A stretch of 46,832 nt of DNA from Bacillota bacterium. GTDB taxonomy: Bacteria; Bacillota; Clostridia; Lachnospirales; CAG-274. The notes below the pieces were generated by a model. The model ran no database searches. It was not told the origin of the DNA and saw only the letters and a list, made by a program, of their open reading frames with translations. The position numbers were made by a program, and so were the translations under genes. Numbering within the stretch: position 1 is the stretch's first letter; each line of letters starts with the position of its first letter. Positions 26,152 through 34,745 of the stretch are shown in pieces. The stretch lies in NCBI GenBank assembly GCA_017543265.1, contig JAFYGI010000044.1, forward strand, positions 1 through 46,832, written 5' to 3'.

Positions 26152-26624
26152 TGAAACGGATAAAACTTTTGCTTGAAAACAAGGATTACCGCGCTATGCT
26201 TTCGCGCATAGCTGAGGCGGAAAAGGAGCGTATTTTTTGCAGGCATGACCTGACCCACTTTTTTGATGTGGCAAGGCTTTTGTATATCTATGCGCTGGAA
26301 GACGGGCTGGATATCGACAAGGAGCTTATCTATGCGATAGGTCTTTTGCACGATATCGGCCGTGCGGCGCAGTACGAAAGCGGCGAGGAGCATCACACGG
26401 CAAGCGCACGGGCGGTGGAAAGGCTGATGCCGCTCTGCGGCTTTGATGCCGATGAGACACAGGCGGCGGCAAACGCTATACTTATGCACAGAAACGGCGG
26501 CGGCGATGCTCTGGCACAGCTGGTATACAGGGCAGACAAGCGCTCGCGCCTTTGTTTTGCCTGTGATGCAAGGGCAAAGTGCAACTGGCCTGCGGATAAA
26601 ATGAATTTGGAGCCCGAGATATGA
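26151..26624 (+). CDS. HD-domain phosphohydrolase of the folate operon
   Basis: A 157-aa HD-superfamily protein. The metal site is H32, H67-D68 (LLHDIGRA) and D128 (YRADK). A C-terminal cysteine cluster CFACDARAKC (C135, C138, C144) follows and may bind a metal. It lies between folE and folP, overlapping them by 1 and 4 nt, so it is translationally coupled to both. Its place suggests a pterin phosphate substrate, for example removing phosphate from dihydroneopterin triphosphate or monophosphate. That is inference from context; no activity is shown by sequence. Confidence 0.82.
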   Translation: MKRIKLLLENKDYRAMLSRIAEAEKERIFCRHDLTHFFDVARLLYIYALEDGLDIDKELIYAIGLLHDIGRAAQYESGEEHHTASARAVERLMPLCGFDADETQAAANAILMHRNGGGDALAQLVYRADKRSRLCFACDARAKCNWPADKMNLEPEI

Positions 26625-27424
26625 TAATAGACAACAAGACATACGACAAACGTACCTATATTATGGGTATACTTAACGCCACGCCCGACTCGTTTTCGGA
26701 CGGCGGCAAATTCAACACCCTTGATGCGGCGCTGTACCGCGCGGAGCAGATAGTGAACGAGGGCGGCGATATAATAGACATAGGCGGGGAATCGACACGC
26801 CCCGGACACACGCAGATAAGCGACAGCGAGGAGATAGAGCGCACCGCCCCCATAATAGAGGCAATATCGGGCTGCTTTGACATACCCGTATCCATAGACA
26901 CATACAAATCGGCCGTTGCGGAGGCCGCTTTAAAGGCGGGCGCGGTCATGGTCAACGATATATGGGGCTTTAAATACGACAAAAAAACAGCCGAGGTGAC
27001 CGCAAAATACAATGCGGCCTGCTGTCTTATGCACAACAGAGACACCACCGTTTACGATAACTTTGTACGCGACGTTGCAAACGAGCTTTCGCAGTCCGTT
27101 GATATCGCGCTGGCGGCAGGTGTGGATAAAAACAAAATATGTATCGACCCCGGCGTGGGCTTCGGCAAGACCTACGAACAAAACCTGGAGATAATAAACA
27201 AGCTTGAAAGGCTTAATGCCCTGGGCTATCCCGTGCTGCTCGGCACATCGCGCAAAAGCGTGATAGGCCTTGCACTCGGTCTGCCCGTGGAGGAACGTCT
27301 CGAGGGCACCATAGCAACAAGTGTTATGGGCGTTATGAAGGGCTGCCGTTTTTTGCGTGTGCATGATGTGGCAGCAAACGCCCGCGCGGCGGCAATGACG
27401 GAGAGGATACTGGAAAGGGGATAA
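26621..27424 (+). CDS. folP: Dihydropteroate synthase FolP
   Basis: A 267-aa TIM-barrel enzyme that joins dihydropterin pyrophosphate and p-aminobenzoate; the target of sulfonamides. Motifs: MGILNATPDSFSDGG, DIGGESTRPG, IDTYKSAVAEAAL, VNDIWGFKYD, CIDPGVGFGKT and LLGTSRKSVIG. Its ATG overlaps the HD gene stop as ATGA. No folB or folK follows, and the next gene is a cellulase 4 nt downstream. Confidence 0.96.
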   Translation: MIIDNKTYDKRTYIMGILNATPDSFSDGGKFNTLDAALYRAEQIVNEGGDIIDIGGESTRPGHTQISDSEEIERTAPIIEAISGCFDIPVSIDTYKSAVAEAALKAGAVMVNDIWGFKYDKKTAEVTAKYNAACCLMHNRDTTVYDNFVRDVANELSQSVDIALAAGVDKNKICIDPGVGFGKTYEQNLEIINKLERLNALGYPVLLGTSRKSVIGLALGLPVEERLEGTIATSVMGVMKGCRFLRVHDVAANARAAAMTERILERG

Positions 27425-27428
27425 ACAG

Positions 27429-29057
27429 ATGTTTTTTAAACGAACGGTGTCGGTAATGGCGGCCGTAATGCTTGCGGGCTGTGCGGCATTTTACACGGAG
27501 GCGGCGGCCAAGACCCCACAGCAGACGGCAGACGATATGCGTCTTGGCTGGAATCTCGGCAACACGCTTGACAGCTGCGGCGGCGGCAGCAACCCCGAAA
27601 AGGCGGAGACCTATTGGGTGCATATAAAAACCGACAAACAAATGATAGATGACATAAAGGCACAGGGCTTTAATACTATCCGCGTGCCCGTAACGTGGAA
27701 CGAAAAGCTGACGGACGGCGTGATAAACGCAGACTGGCTGGCGCGTGTCAAGGAAGTGGTGGATTACGGCATTGATAACGGTATGTATGTTATACTTAAC
27801 GTCCACCACGAGGACGGGAATATCGTGCCCACATACGCCAAGGCGGACAGCTCAAAGCAGTATCTTTGCGGCTTGTGGTCGCAGATAGCGCCGTATTTCA
27901 AGGACTATGACGAGCATCTTATCTTCGAGACCATGAACGAGCCGAGGATAGTGGGTGACGAGTCGGAGTGGACAAACGGCACCGAGGAAACGTGCAGCGT
28001 TATCAACAGGCTTAACAGGGCGGCGCTGGATACCATAAGACATTCGGGCGGCCGCAATGCCACGCGCCTTGTAATGTGTCCGGGCAATGCGGCGGCTATC
28101 CCCGCCATGGCGGGCTTTGAACTGCCCGACGACGAAAATGTTGCGCTGTCCGTGCATTATTACAGGCCGTATAACTTTGCGATGAACGCGGGCGAGGGCA
28201 GCACCGGCAAATGGGGCAGCGACGAGGACAAGGCCGTCCTTGACAAGGAGCTGAAAAGGCTTTACGACCGTTTTGTATCAAAGGGCACACCCGTTATAAT
28301 AGGCGAAATGGGCGCGACGGACAAGCTTAACACGGCAGACCGCGAAGCATGGGCAAGGTTTTTTGCGCAGACGGCAAAAAGCTACGGCATTACCTGTGTG
28401 GTCTGGGACAACAATGTCATAACCACGGATGTCTCGGATGCAAAGGAGCATTACGGCTTGTACAACAGGGCATCGCACACATGGTATTACCCAGGTATTG
28501 CAAAGGCGCTTTCGGAGGGCGTGGATGCCGCCGTGCGCTATACGGGCGGTTCAAGCGACCCCTATATCTCCATACTTTATTCGGGCGGCAGCATAACGCT
28601 CTCGAACTGGGGAAATTACGCCGTTACCGAGGATATGCCCTACCTTGACGAGGGATATTATATCACGGTAAAATATTCGGGCGAGGTTCCGCAGCTTGTA
28701 CTGCAAAAATACGACCCCAACAGGGAGTGGAACACGCTTGACCCCGACAAAACGGAAAACGGCATTGCCTATTTCGGCTGCAAAAGTATAAAAAACGCCT
28801 GCAAGACCGCATACGAAAACCAGAATAAGATCTATGTTTCGGCACGCTCGGGCAGCACGGCTATCACCGAGGTCTGTGTAAACGCACCGCACAAGGCGGG
28901 CGACGTATCAAATAACGGCAGGGTTGGCGCTTTGGATGCAAGGCTTATACTGCTGGACACGAGCAATATCAAAAAACTGGCCGTTTTTGCGGGCTTTGCC
29001 GAAATAGACGGCAATAACACGGTGGATCTGCTGGACGTTATAAAGGCGTTGCAATAA
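27429..29057 (+). CDS. GH5 endoglucanase with C-terminal dockerin-like module
   Basis: A 542-aa exported glycoside hydrolase family 5 enzyme, resembling subfamily 4 (GWNLGNTLDS, GFNTIRVPVTW). The acid/base is E171 (MNEPR) and the nucleophile E293 (IGEMGA). It probably cuts beta-1,4-glucans or xyloglucan. Residues about 373-485 form a beta-rich accessory module. Residues 490-542 hold two degenerate F-hand repeats, GDVSNNGRVGALDARLILL and EIDGNNTVDLLDVIKAL, like a dockerin. The N-terminus has a perfect lipobox LAGC (15-18), so it may be a lipoprotein; cleavage after TEAAA is the alternative. A GGAAAGGGG site lies within the end of folP, so expression from the folate promoter is likely. I see no clear terminator. 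Confidence 0.87.
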   Translation: MFFKRTVSVMAAVMLAGCAAFYTEAAAKTPQQTADDMRLGWNLGNTLDSCGGGSNPEKAETYWVHIKTDKQMIDDIKAQGFNTIRVPVTWNEKLTDGVINADWLARVKEVVDYGIDNGMYVILNVHHEDGNIVPTYAKADSSKQYLCGLWSQIAPYFKDYDEHLIFETMNEPRIVGDESEWTNGTEETCSVINRLNRAALDTIRHSGGRNATRLVMCPGNAAAIPAMAGFELPDDENVALSVHYYRPYNFAMNAGEGSTGKWGSDEDKAVLDKELKRLYDRFVSKGTPVIIGEMGATDKLNTADREAWARFFAQTAKSYGITCVVWDNNVITTDVSDAKEHYGLYNRASHTWYYPGIAKALSEGVDAAVRYTGGSSDPYISILYSGGSITLSNWGNYAVTEDMPYLDEGYYITVKYSGEVPQLVLQKYDPNREWNTLDPDKTENGIAYFGCKSIKNACKTAYENQNKIYVSARSGSTAITEVCVNAPHKAGDVSNNGRVGALDARLILLDTSNIKKLAVFAGFAEIDGNNTVDLLDVIKALQ

Positions 29058-29105
29058 AAAAAATCAAAAAAAATAAAAATAATACTGGATTTTTGCTTTT
29101 GGGTG

Positions 29106-29114
29106 TGGTATAAT
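29106..29114 (+). promoter_or_regulatory. Extended -10 promoter of tRNA-Ser
   Basis: TG-G-TATAAT forms an extended -10 element 24 nt upstream of the tRNA. The -35 region is poor. Confidence 0.65.
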
Positions 29115-29138
29115 AGACCTGTTCGGTAACCGAGATAA

Positions 29139-29226
29139 GGAGAGTTAGCGAAGTGGTCATAACGCGCCGCACTCGAAATGCGGTTGTCCTTTACCGGGCA
29201 CGTGGGTTCGAATCCCACACTCTCCG
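29139..29226 (+). tRNA. tRNA-Ser (CGA anticodon)
   Basis: An 88-nt class II tRNA with a long variable arm. Acceptor GGAGAGT pairs with ACTCTCC; discriminator G. The anticodon stem CCGCA/TGCGG encloses loop CTCGAAA, giving CGA (reads UCG). The T loop is TTCGAAT. The 3' CCA is not encoded. Confidence 0.95.
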
Positions 29227-29231
29227 TTTAC

Positions 29232-29262
29232 AAAAAACTGCTGCATTTGCGGCAGTTTTTTA
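29232..29262 (+). terminator. Terminator of tRNA-Ser
   Basis: Stem AACTGCTGC/GCGGCAGTT with an ATTT loop, flanked by A-rich DNA on the left and a T-run on the right. Confidence 0.8.
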
Positions 29263-29270
29263 TTGTCGTT

Positions 29271-29330
29271 AAAAACGGAGCTGTTGCATTAAAGATCTTG
29301 CCATCTTCAATGTTTCAGCTCCGTTTTTTT
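29271..29330. terminator. Long bidirectional terminator hairpin
   Basis: 13-bp outer stem AAAAACGGAGCTG/CAGCTCCGTTTTT with an inner stem built from CATT..AGAT and ATCT..AATG. T-runs follow on both strands. It can end the minus-strand 1723-aa gene and catch read-through from tRNA-Ser. Confidence 0.8.
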
Positions 29331-29365
29331 AAGACAGATATGATAATTTTGTTTCTGTCAAATTT

Positions 29366-29384
29366 AAAACCTGTTTTTCGCCGG
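29366..29384 (+). repeat. Partial copy of the 22-bp dispersed palindrome
   Basis: It carries AAAACCTG and TTTTTCGCC, the last 17 bases of the palindrome at 201-222, plus GG as at that copy. The left arm is lost. Confidence 0.6.
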
Positions 29385-29391
29385 TTTAATT

Positions 29392-32300
29392 TTACTTTAT
29401 CGGAAGTTTCATTTCCGTAAGTGTTGCCTGTAATATATATGCCGCATCGGAGGCCGTGATAACATTATCCTTGTCAACGTCACAGCGTTTTATAAATTGG
29501 TCATCCACCTTCATCGGCGTTAATGTATACTGCAGTACCATCAATGCATCGGAGGCCGTGATTATCTTGTCACAGTCCGCATCACCGTAAACGATGTCGT
29601 CGTCCCCGCTGTTTTCACCGCGCTCTGCCGTGCATGATGCCGTATTGTTGTAGAGGTATGCCTCGTCCGTATCGGTGCTTACCTCGGCATAAAGCGTTAT
29701 CGCCTTATCGCTGCCGAACAGCTTATCCGAAAGCGCACTCTGTACCTTTATTTTTTCGCCCGCGTCAACGCTGCCGACATTTTGCGTATCGACCGTTTTG
29801 CCGTTTTCGTCCTTTATCGTCAGCACAACATTTTTCGCCGTACCGCAGCCGACGTTTTCTATACAGCTTTCCGCACAGCCCGTTATCTGCGCCATGCCGC
29901 CCTTTATATCAAGTACAAGGTCGGGCTTGCCAAAGATATCGGATACCGTGTTGTTCTGTTTATCGGTCTCGTCTATATTTGTCTTTATTTCTGCGGTTAT
30001 CTTCTGCTCGGCAAAGCTTTCGGGTATCGCGGTCATAACGGTAACATATCCGCTTTTTGCTACGTCTATGCCCGCCTGTACCGTGCCCGAATAAAGCGTA
30101 TTTCCGCCCGCATCCGTAAGCGTTACATCAACACTTTCAAGCCTTGATGCCGTCCTGTTTGCAATGCCTATATCAAAGCTTGCAAGGCCGCCGGGCTTGA
30201 TATCGTCATTTGTCGTGATATAAAGTGCCTCAACGTCCTGCTTGGGCTTAAGCTCCAGATAAGCCAGCCTTACGGTCTCGCTTATCTCGTTTGCCTTTCT
30301 GCCGCCCTCCTGAATGTAAGACGACGCATCATTTTTGAACTTTATGTCGGAAAGCACGCAAACCGCCGCACAGCCCGAACGGAGATCCGCAATATCCCAC
30401 GAGCGCAGTCTTTCGTCAAATTCCGCAAGCAATATCAGCGCACCGCTGCTGTCCATTTTGTAGATAGAAGAGTTTATACCGTCCAGAGCCTCGTAATAAA
30501 CGGTGCCCTTATGGATGACCGCATTTGTTATGCCCGCATCGCCCGTGCATACGGTGTACGGCTCGTCCGAGCCCGTTGTCCTTATCAGGCTGCCGTTGTC
30601 GATAAACATAAAGCCGTCCTTGTAAGCGCAAAGCGAGTTCGGCTCGCCGCCCTTGTCGTAGGTTATGTTCTTATCCTTTATCTGCAGTACGCAGCCGTCT
30701 GTGGACGGGTCGCCGTCCTTGTCAAATACGCAGGCAACAACGCCGTCTTTGTTTACCGCGCTGTCAAGCGTAAGCACCATATTGGCATATTCCGCCGTTT
30801 TTTCGCCGACCGTCTTATTTGTTATCTTTGTTTTATATATGCTTTCCTTTGCGCCCGAAATGCCCGCAAACGGTGTGTTTGCATCGTTTTGTGTCCAGAT
30901 AACATAAGCATTTCCGTTATCGTCGGAGCAGATATTGGGCGAATACTCGTAATCGTTGTCACCCGAGGTAAGCTTTATGGGCTGCGACCATGTATCGCCG
31001 CTTAATTCGGCATAGCAAAGGTCGGTATATTTTGCGGTGTCCGCTATGGAAACGCCGCCAAGCTTTTTGCCTGCGTTCTGCCATACAACAGCCGCCTTTT
31101 CCGTATCGCCGAGCTCCGTTAAAGCAAACTCAAAATCGGCGGTGCCGTCATCGTTCAAAAGCTTTGGTGTGCCCCATGTTCCGTTTGTAATGATGCTGTA
31201 GTAAAGTGCCGTTCTGTCCTCGTCAGCCCTTGTCGGCACATCGTCAAGCCATACGGCAACGGATGTCCTGTCGTCCAGTTTTGCCGTCTTTACCTTGCTG
31301 TAAGGATAAAGGTTTGACTTTTTGGTGCCCGCTCTGCCGTCCTGCTCGATCCTGCTGAGGTAGCTGCGGTCAACGGAGGTCATGCCGCTGTAGGGGTCTG
31401 CCGCATCAAAGGGCCATACCGATATTTCGGGGTCCTTGTACGGCCATGCCTGCCATTTATAGAAGCTGTGGCTCGCCCGCACATCAAAGGTAAATAGGCT
31501 TGCCATCAGATACCAGTCCGCCGTCATTTTCAGCAGAACATTTTTTTCAAGCGACTCAAACGGCCACGTCAGATCCGCCCTCACGGTACCCGCAAGACCC
31601 GTTTCCACCGAGGCTATCTTTCTTATGCCTAAGCCCACACCTGCCGACGGCGTTACCATAAGTGATACACGTCCCGTAAGCTCCGTCTGCGGCTCAAGCG
31701 TATTTGTGGATATAAGTGTAAGTGTCAGGCCTATCTCCGCCGTACCCGATATACCGTAGGTAAAGTATACTATCGGGCAGACAGCCCACGGCACGCTGTA
31801 GTTTACGCCCATCGTGCCCGCGATAACATAGCCGCCGTTTGCAACGACCAGATCGTCACCGCGCTGCTGCAGCTCCATAAATGCCATTGCCGAGAATTTT
31901 GCGGGATAGCCCAGACCCTTTTTCTCGCCCTCGTTCATATCGGGCTTTTCGCGGTTTGAGGCATCGTTTGTGGTGTTCATCTTCGCGTAATCCGCATTGG
32001 TAAGGCTGTTGGAGCAAGCCTTCTGCCATATCCTCTGCGCATCCTCGTAGCGCTTGTTCACCTGATCGACGTGCTTTGTGCCCGCCTTTATCTCGTCCGA
32101 GCCGAACTTGTCGGTGCTGAACACCGCCCTGTAGGCCTTTCTGTTGGAGTCGTAGGCCACCATAACATTGTTGAGTACGGGAATATTGATGCTCATGGGG
32201 AATGAGAACATCGGGTATTTTACGCCGCCCGCCTCCATAGTGGGGCCGTTCATGCCGCCCTCCTGCGAGGAGCCGGGGTCAACGCTGTCCTTGTCTATTT

Positions 32301-34563
32301 TAAGGCAGATGACCTCTACCTTGTTTAAGGTGTCCTTCATGGGCTTGAAGTTTATGTCGCTGTATACGACCTTGCCCGTGTAAAGCACGTTAAGCACGCT
32401 GTCAACGCGGCCCTGCTTTACCTCAAATTTGCCGTCGTCGTCCGCAATGTATTCCTGGCCGTCTATCGTGGCCTTTGCGCCCGCCATGGGCTTGCCCGTT
32501 TCGGCGGTGATTATCTGCACCGAGTAATCTATGGGGTCGGGCTCGGGCTCGTTATTGAGGGGTGCGCCCGTGTCCGTCTCGCTGCCGGTGCCATGGCTGT
32601 AATAAAGCACATAATAATTGCTGCTTACATCGGAATATTTGTAAAGAATGCCCGCATCATTAAAGGGACCCTCCGTTTCAAGCGGCCAATATCTGCCGTC
32701 GCAATGCTCCACCGTCCAAAGATCGGTTGCCGAATTAACGGTCTTTCCGCACTCCCAGCAGCGAAATCTGCCCATAAACGGTGTTGCCGAGCTTGCCACA
32801 AGCTCCGTATCGCCGGGCTTTGTCGCTATCCTGCCCGAAATATAGCAGCCGGTGCTGTTGTTTATACCGCAGCCCGCACCGCTTGCCGTACACACATCGC
32901 CGTAAAGCGAACAGTTTTTGCTGTTGGTCGTAATACCGAAAACACATCCCAGACTTATATTGATACTTCCGTATGCCGTACAGCCCTCACTTGAAGATAT
33001 ACCGATGCAGTTCGGGGTTATCTCGCCGTAGTAATCGCCGTATGTCACACAGTTTGTACACTTGCTCATAAAAGCACTTGTATAGCCTGTTGTAGACCGT
33101 ATTTCCGACTGTCCGTTCATTCCCGCAATATAGGTGTCGGTACCGCCGCTCATATTCATATTGCCGTAATACTGACAATCGGTACACGATACAAGCCCCT
33201 CTATATCGGAGCCGCGTGTGTTGTTGTCGATACAAAGCCTTAAATTGCCCTTGACTATACTGCCGCTGCTTCTTTTGGCGGCTACGATCTCGGGGCTGCC
33301 CTCTGCATGATAATAGGAAAGTGAGAGGTCGCCGTTAAGTGCGCATTTTTCCGACTTTTCGTATACACCGATAAGGCTTGTGTCGTATATAGTGTTCGCG
33401 CGTACATCCGTATTGCCGTTAAGCGTACAGCCCGTACATTTGTAAAATCCGAACAGGTCTATGTTTGAACCGTCGTAGATCTCGGACTTTTTGGCGGGCG
33501 ACTCTCCCGAGCACCTTGCATTTACCCTTACATCGCCCGTAAACTCGGCATCGGTACATCCCGAAAGTACGCTGCTCCAGATATCGAGCATATCGGAAGG
33601 ACCCGCGTAGTTTATGTCTATATCACCCTGCGCGGCACAGTTTTCCGACTCGGTCATGCTGTGTATATAAAGCTTTGCGGGTACCTGACCGAAAATATCG
33701 TCAACAAAGCTTGTTCCCGAAGGGATACTGATATTTACCGCCGTATCGCCGATATAGGTACAATCCGAGGCATAGGATATACCCTCCGCCGATACCTTCT
33801 TAAAGCTGCCTGCTATGTTTATATCGCCCGCAAACTTACAGTTTTTGCTGTCGTAGCCTATCGCGCAGACAGAAAGGTCACTGTCGCCGCTGCCGTTTAC
33901 CGATATATCCACACGGGCGTTACAGTTCACGGCACCGCTCATCGCCTCTATCTCCGCATCGGGCGCATTTGCCGTGTTTACATTTATTTTTCCGCTGAAA
34001 TAGCAGTTTTCGGGCACCACGCCAAGTCCGCCCATGGGATAGACGGCAATGGAGCCGCCCGAAGAGCCTGCGTTTATGGTCATATCCGAAAAATTGACGT
34101 TTCGCATATAGACCTCGGGCGCAAAGGTGTCAAAGGTGTCCGTTTGCTCATTGTAGAAACTATGCCAGTCAAACAGACCGATACAGTTATCGCCCGATTG
34201 CTTAAAGTTGTATATCCAATGCCCTTTGCCCTCGAAAACGGCGTTTGTAAGCCTGATGGGTGTCCATTCCTCCCCGTCCTTAAAGGTAATGTCCGCCGCC
34301 AGCTCGTAATAGCCGCCGTCGTGTCCGTCCAGAGCCTTTAACTCCTCGACATTGTGGATATACAGATACTCCGTATAGGTGTTGGTGTCTGCCAGCGCCA
34401 TAACCGAGGCCGCCGAGGCCACATTGTCAAAATACATGACCTTGTCCGCATGGAAATCATCAAGCGGTCTTACAGGCTCGTCCGCCGCCGATACCGTTAC
34501 CGTCGGGATAACGGAGGTCAGCATTGCCGCCGCCAAAAGCAGACTGATAAATCGTTTTTTCAT
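29392..34563 (-). CDS. Very large secreted dockerin protein with cysteine-ladder repeats
   Basis: A 1723-aa protein. Signal peptide 1-26 (ending VSA). Residues 186-580 hold about 13 short repeats of the form [NDG]C-x3-G[DN]-x-[IVL], roughly 20-35 aa apart, suggesting a beta-helix with a cysteine ladder. C602-x2-C605 with H620-C621 could bind zinc. Residues about 678-755 resemble a carboxypeptidase-regulatory-like domain (GKPMAGAKATIDGQ). The middle contains propeller-like segments (WQNAG, VIWTQND). About 1480-1640 holds two CARDB-like beta domains. Residues 1660-1723 are a clear dockerin pair: GDADCDKIITASDALMVLQY and DVDKDNVITASDAAYILQA. No catalytic domain is recognised. RBS is GGAGGAG. It may be a large binding, adhesin or structural cellulosome-like component. 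Confidence 0.8.
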   Translation of the reverse strand: MKKRFISLLLAAAMLTSVIPTVTVSAADEPVRPLDDFHADKVMYFDNVASAASVMALADTNTYTEYLYIHNVEELKALDGHDGGYYELAADITFKDGEEWTPIRLTNAVFEGKGHWIYNFKQSGDNCIGLFDWHSFYNEQTDTFDTFAPEVYMRNVNFSDMTINAGSSGGSIAVYPMGGLGVVPENCYFSGKINVNTANAPDAEIEAMSGAVNCNARVDISVNGSGDSDLSVCAIGYDSKNCKFAGDINIAGSFKKVSAEGISYASDCTYIGDTAVNISIPSGTSFVDDIFGQVPAKLYIHSMTESENCAAQGDIDINYAGPSDMLDIWSSVLSGCTDAEFTGDVRVNARCSGESPAKKSEIYDGSNIDLFGFYKCTGCTLNGNTDVRANTIYDTSLIGVYEKSEKCALNGDLSLSYYHAEGSPEIVAAKRSSGSIVKGNLRLCIDNNTRGSDIEGLVSCTDCQYYGNMNMSGGTDTYIAGMNGQSEIRSTTGYTSAFMSKCTNCVTYGDYYGEITPNCIGISSSEGCTAYGSINISLGCVFGITTNSKNCSLYGDVCTASGAGCGINNSTGCYISGRIATKPGDTELVASSATPFMGRFRCWECGKTVNSATDLWTVEHCDGRYWPLETEGPFNDAGILYKYSDVSSNYYVLYYSHGTGSETDTGAPLNNEPEPDPIDYSVQIITAETGKPMAGAKATIDGQEYIADDDGKFEVKQGRVDSVLNVLYTGKVVYSDINFKPMKDTLNKVEVICLKIDKDSVDPGSSQEGGMNGPTMEAGGVKYPMFSFPMSINIPVLNNVMVAYDSNRKAYRAVFSTDKFGSDEIKAGTKHVDQVNKRYEDAQRIWQKACSNSLTNADYAKMNTTNDASNREKPDMNEGEKKGLGYPAKFSAMAFMELQQRGDDLVVANGGYVIAGTMGVNYSVPWAVCPIVYFTYGISGTAEIGLTLTLISTNTLEPQTELTGRVSLMVTPSAGVGLGIRKIASVETGLAGTVRADLTWPFESLEKNVLLKMTADWYLMASLFTFDVRASHSFYKWQAWPYKDPEISVWPFDAADPYSGMTSVDRSYLSRIEQDGRAGTKKSNLYPYSKVKTAKLDDRTSVAVWLDDVPTRADEDRTALYYSIITNGTWGTPKLLNDDGTADFEFALTELGDTEKAAVVWQNAGKKLGGVSIADTAKYTDLCYAELSGDTWSQPIKLTSGDNDYEYSPNICSDDNGNAYVIWTQNDANTPFAGISGAKESIYKTKITNKTVGEKTAEYANMVLTLDSAVNKDGVVACVFDKDGDPSTDGCVLQIKDKNITYDKGGEPNSLCAYKDGFMFIDNGSLIRTTGSDEPYTVCTGDAGITNAVIHKGTVYYEALDGINSSIYKMDSSGALILLAEFDERLRSWDIADLRSGCAAVCVLSDIKFKNDASSYIQEGGRKANEISETVRLAYLELKPKQDVEALYITTNDDIKPGGLASFDIGIANRTASRLESVDVTLTDAGGNTLYSGTVQAGIDVAKSGYVTVMTAIPESFAEQKITAEIKTNIDETDKQNNTVSDIFGKPDLVLDIKGGMAQITGCAESCIENVGCGTAKNVVLTIKDENGKTVDTQNVGSVDAGEKIKVQSALSDKLFGSDKAITLYAEVSTDTDEAYLYNNTASCTAERGENSGDDDIVYGDADCDKIITASDALMVLQYTLTPMKVDDQFIKRCDVDKDNVITASDAAYILQATLTEMKLPIK

Positions 34564-34628
34564 TTTTTCTCCTCCTTCTTTTTTATTTCCTTGTCGGATG
34601 AATAAAGCTACCGTTTTTATATGTAAAA

Positions 34629-34657
34629 ATTATATCACAACCCATTGGATTTGTCCA
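34629..34657 (-). promoter_or_regulatory. Promoter of the 1723-aa dockerin gene
   Basis: Minus strand: TGGACA (34657-34652), 17-bp spacer, TATAAT (34634-34629). Confidence 0.78.
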
Positions 34658-34686
34658 TTGCGGATAATAAATTTTGGGCGCAGGCA

Positions 34687-34722
34687 CAAAAAAATTTGGC
34701 GGAAAGCAAGCCTTCCGCCAAA
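34687..34722 (-). terminator. Terminator of the dockerin-CE12 gene
   Basis: Minus strand: perfect 10-bp stem TTTGGCGGAA/TTCCGCCAAA with an 8-nt loop, followed by a T-run. Confidence 0.88.
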
Positions 34723-34745
34723 TAATAAGTGTCATGACATATATT

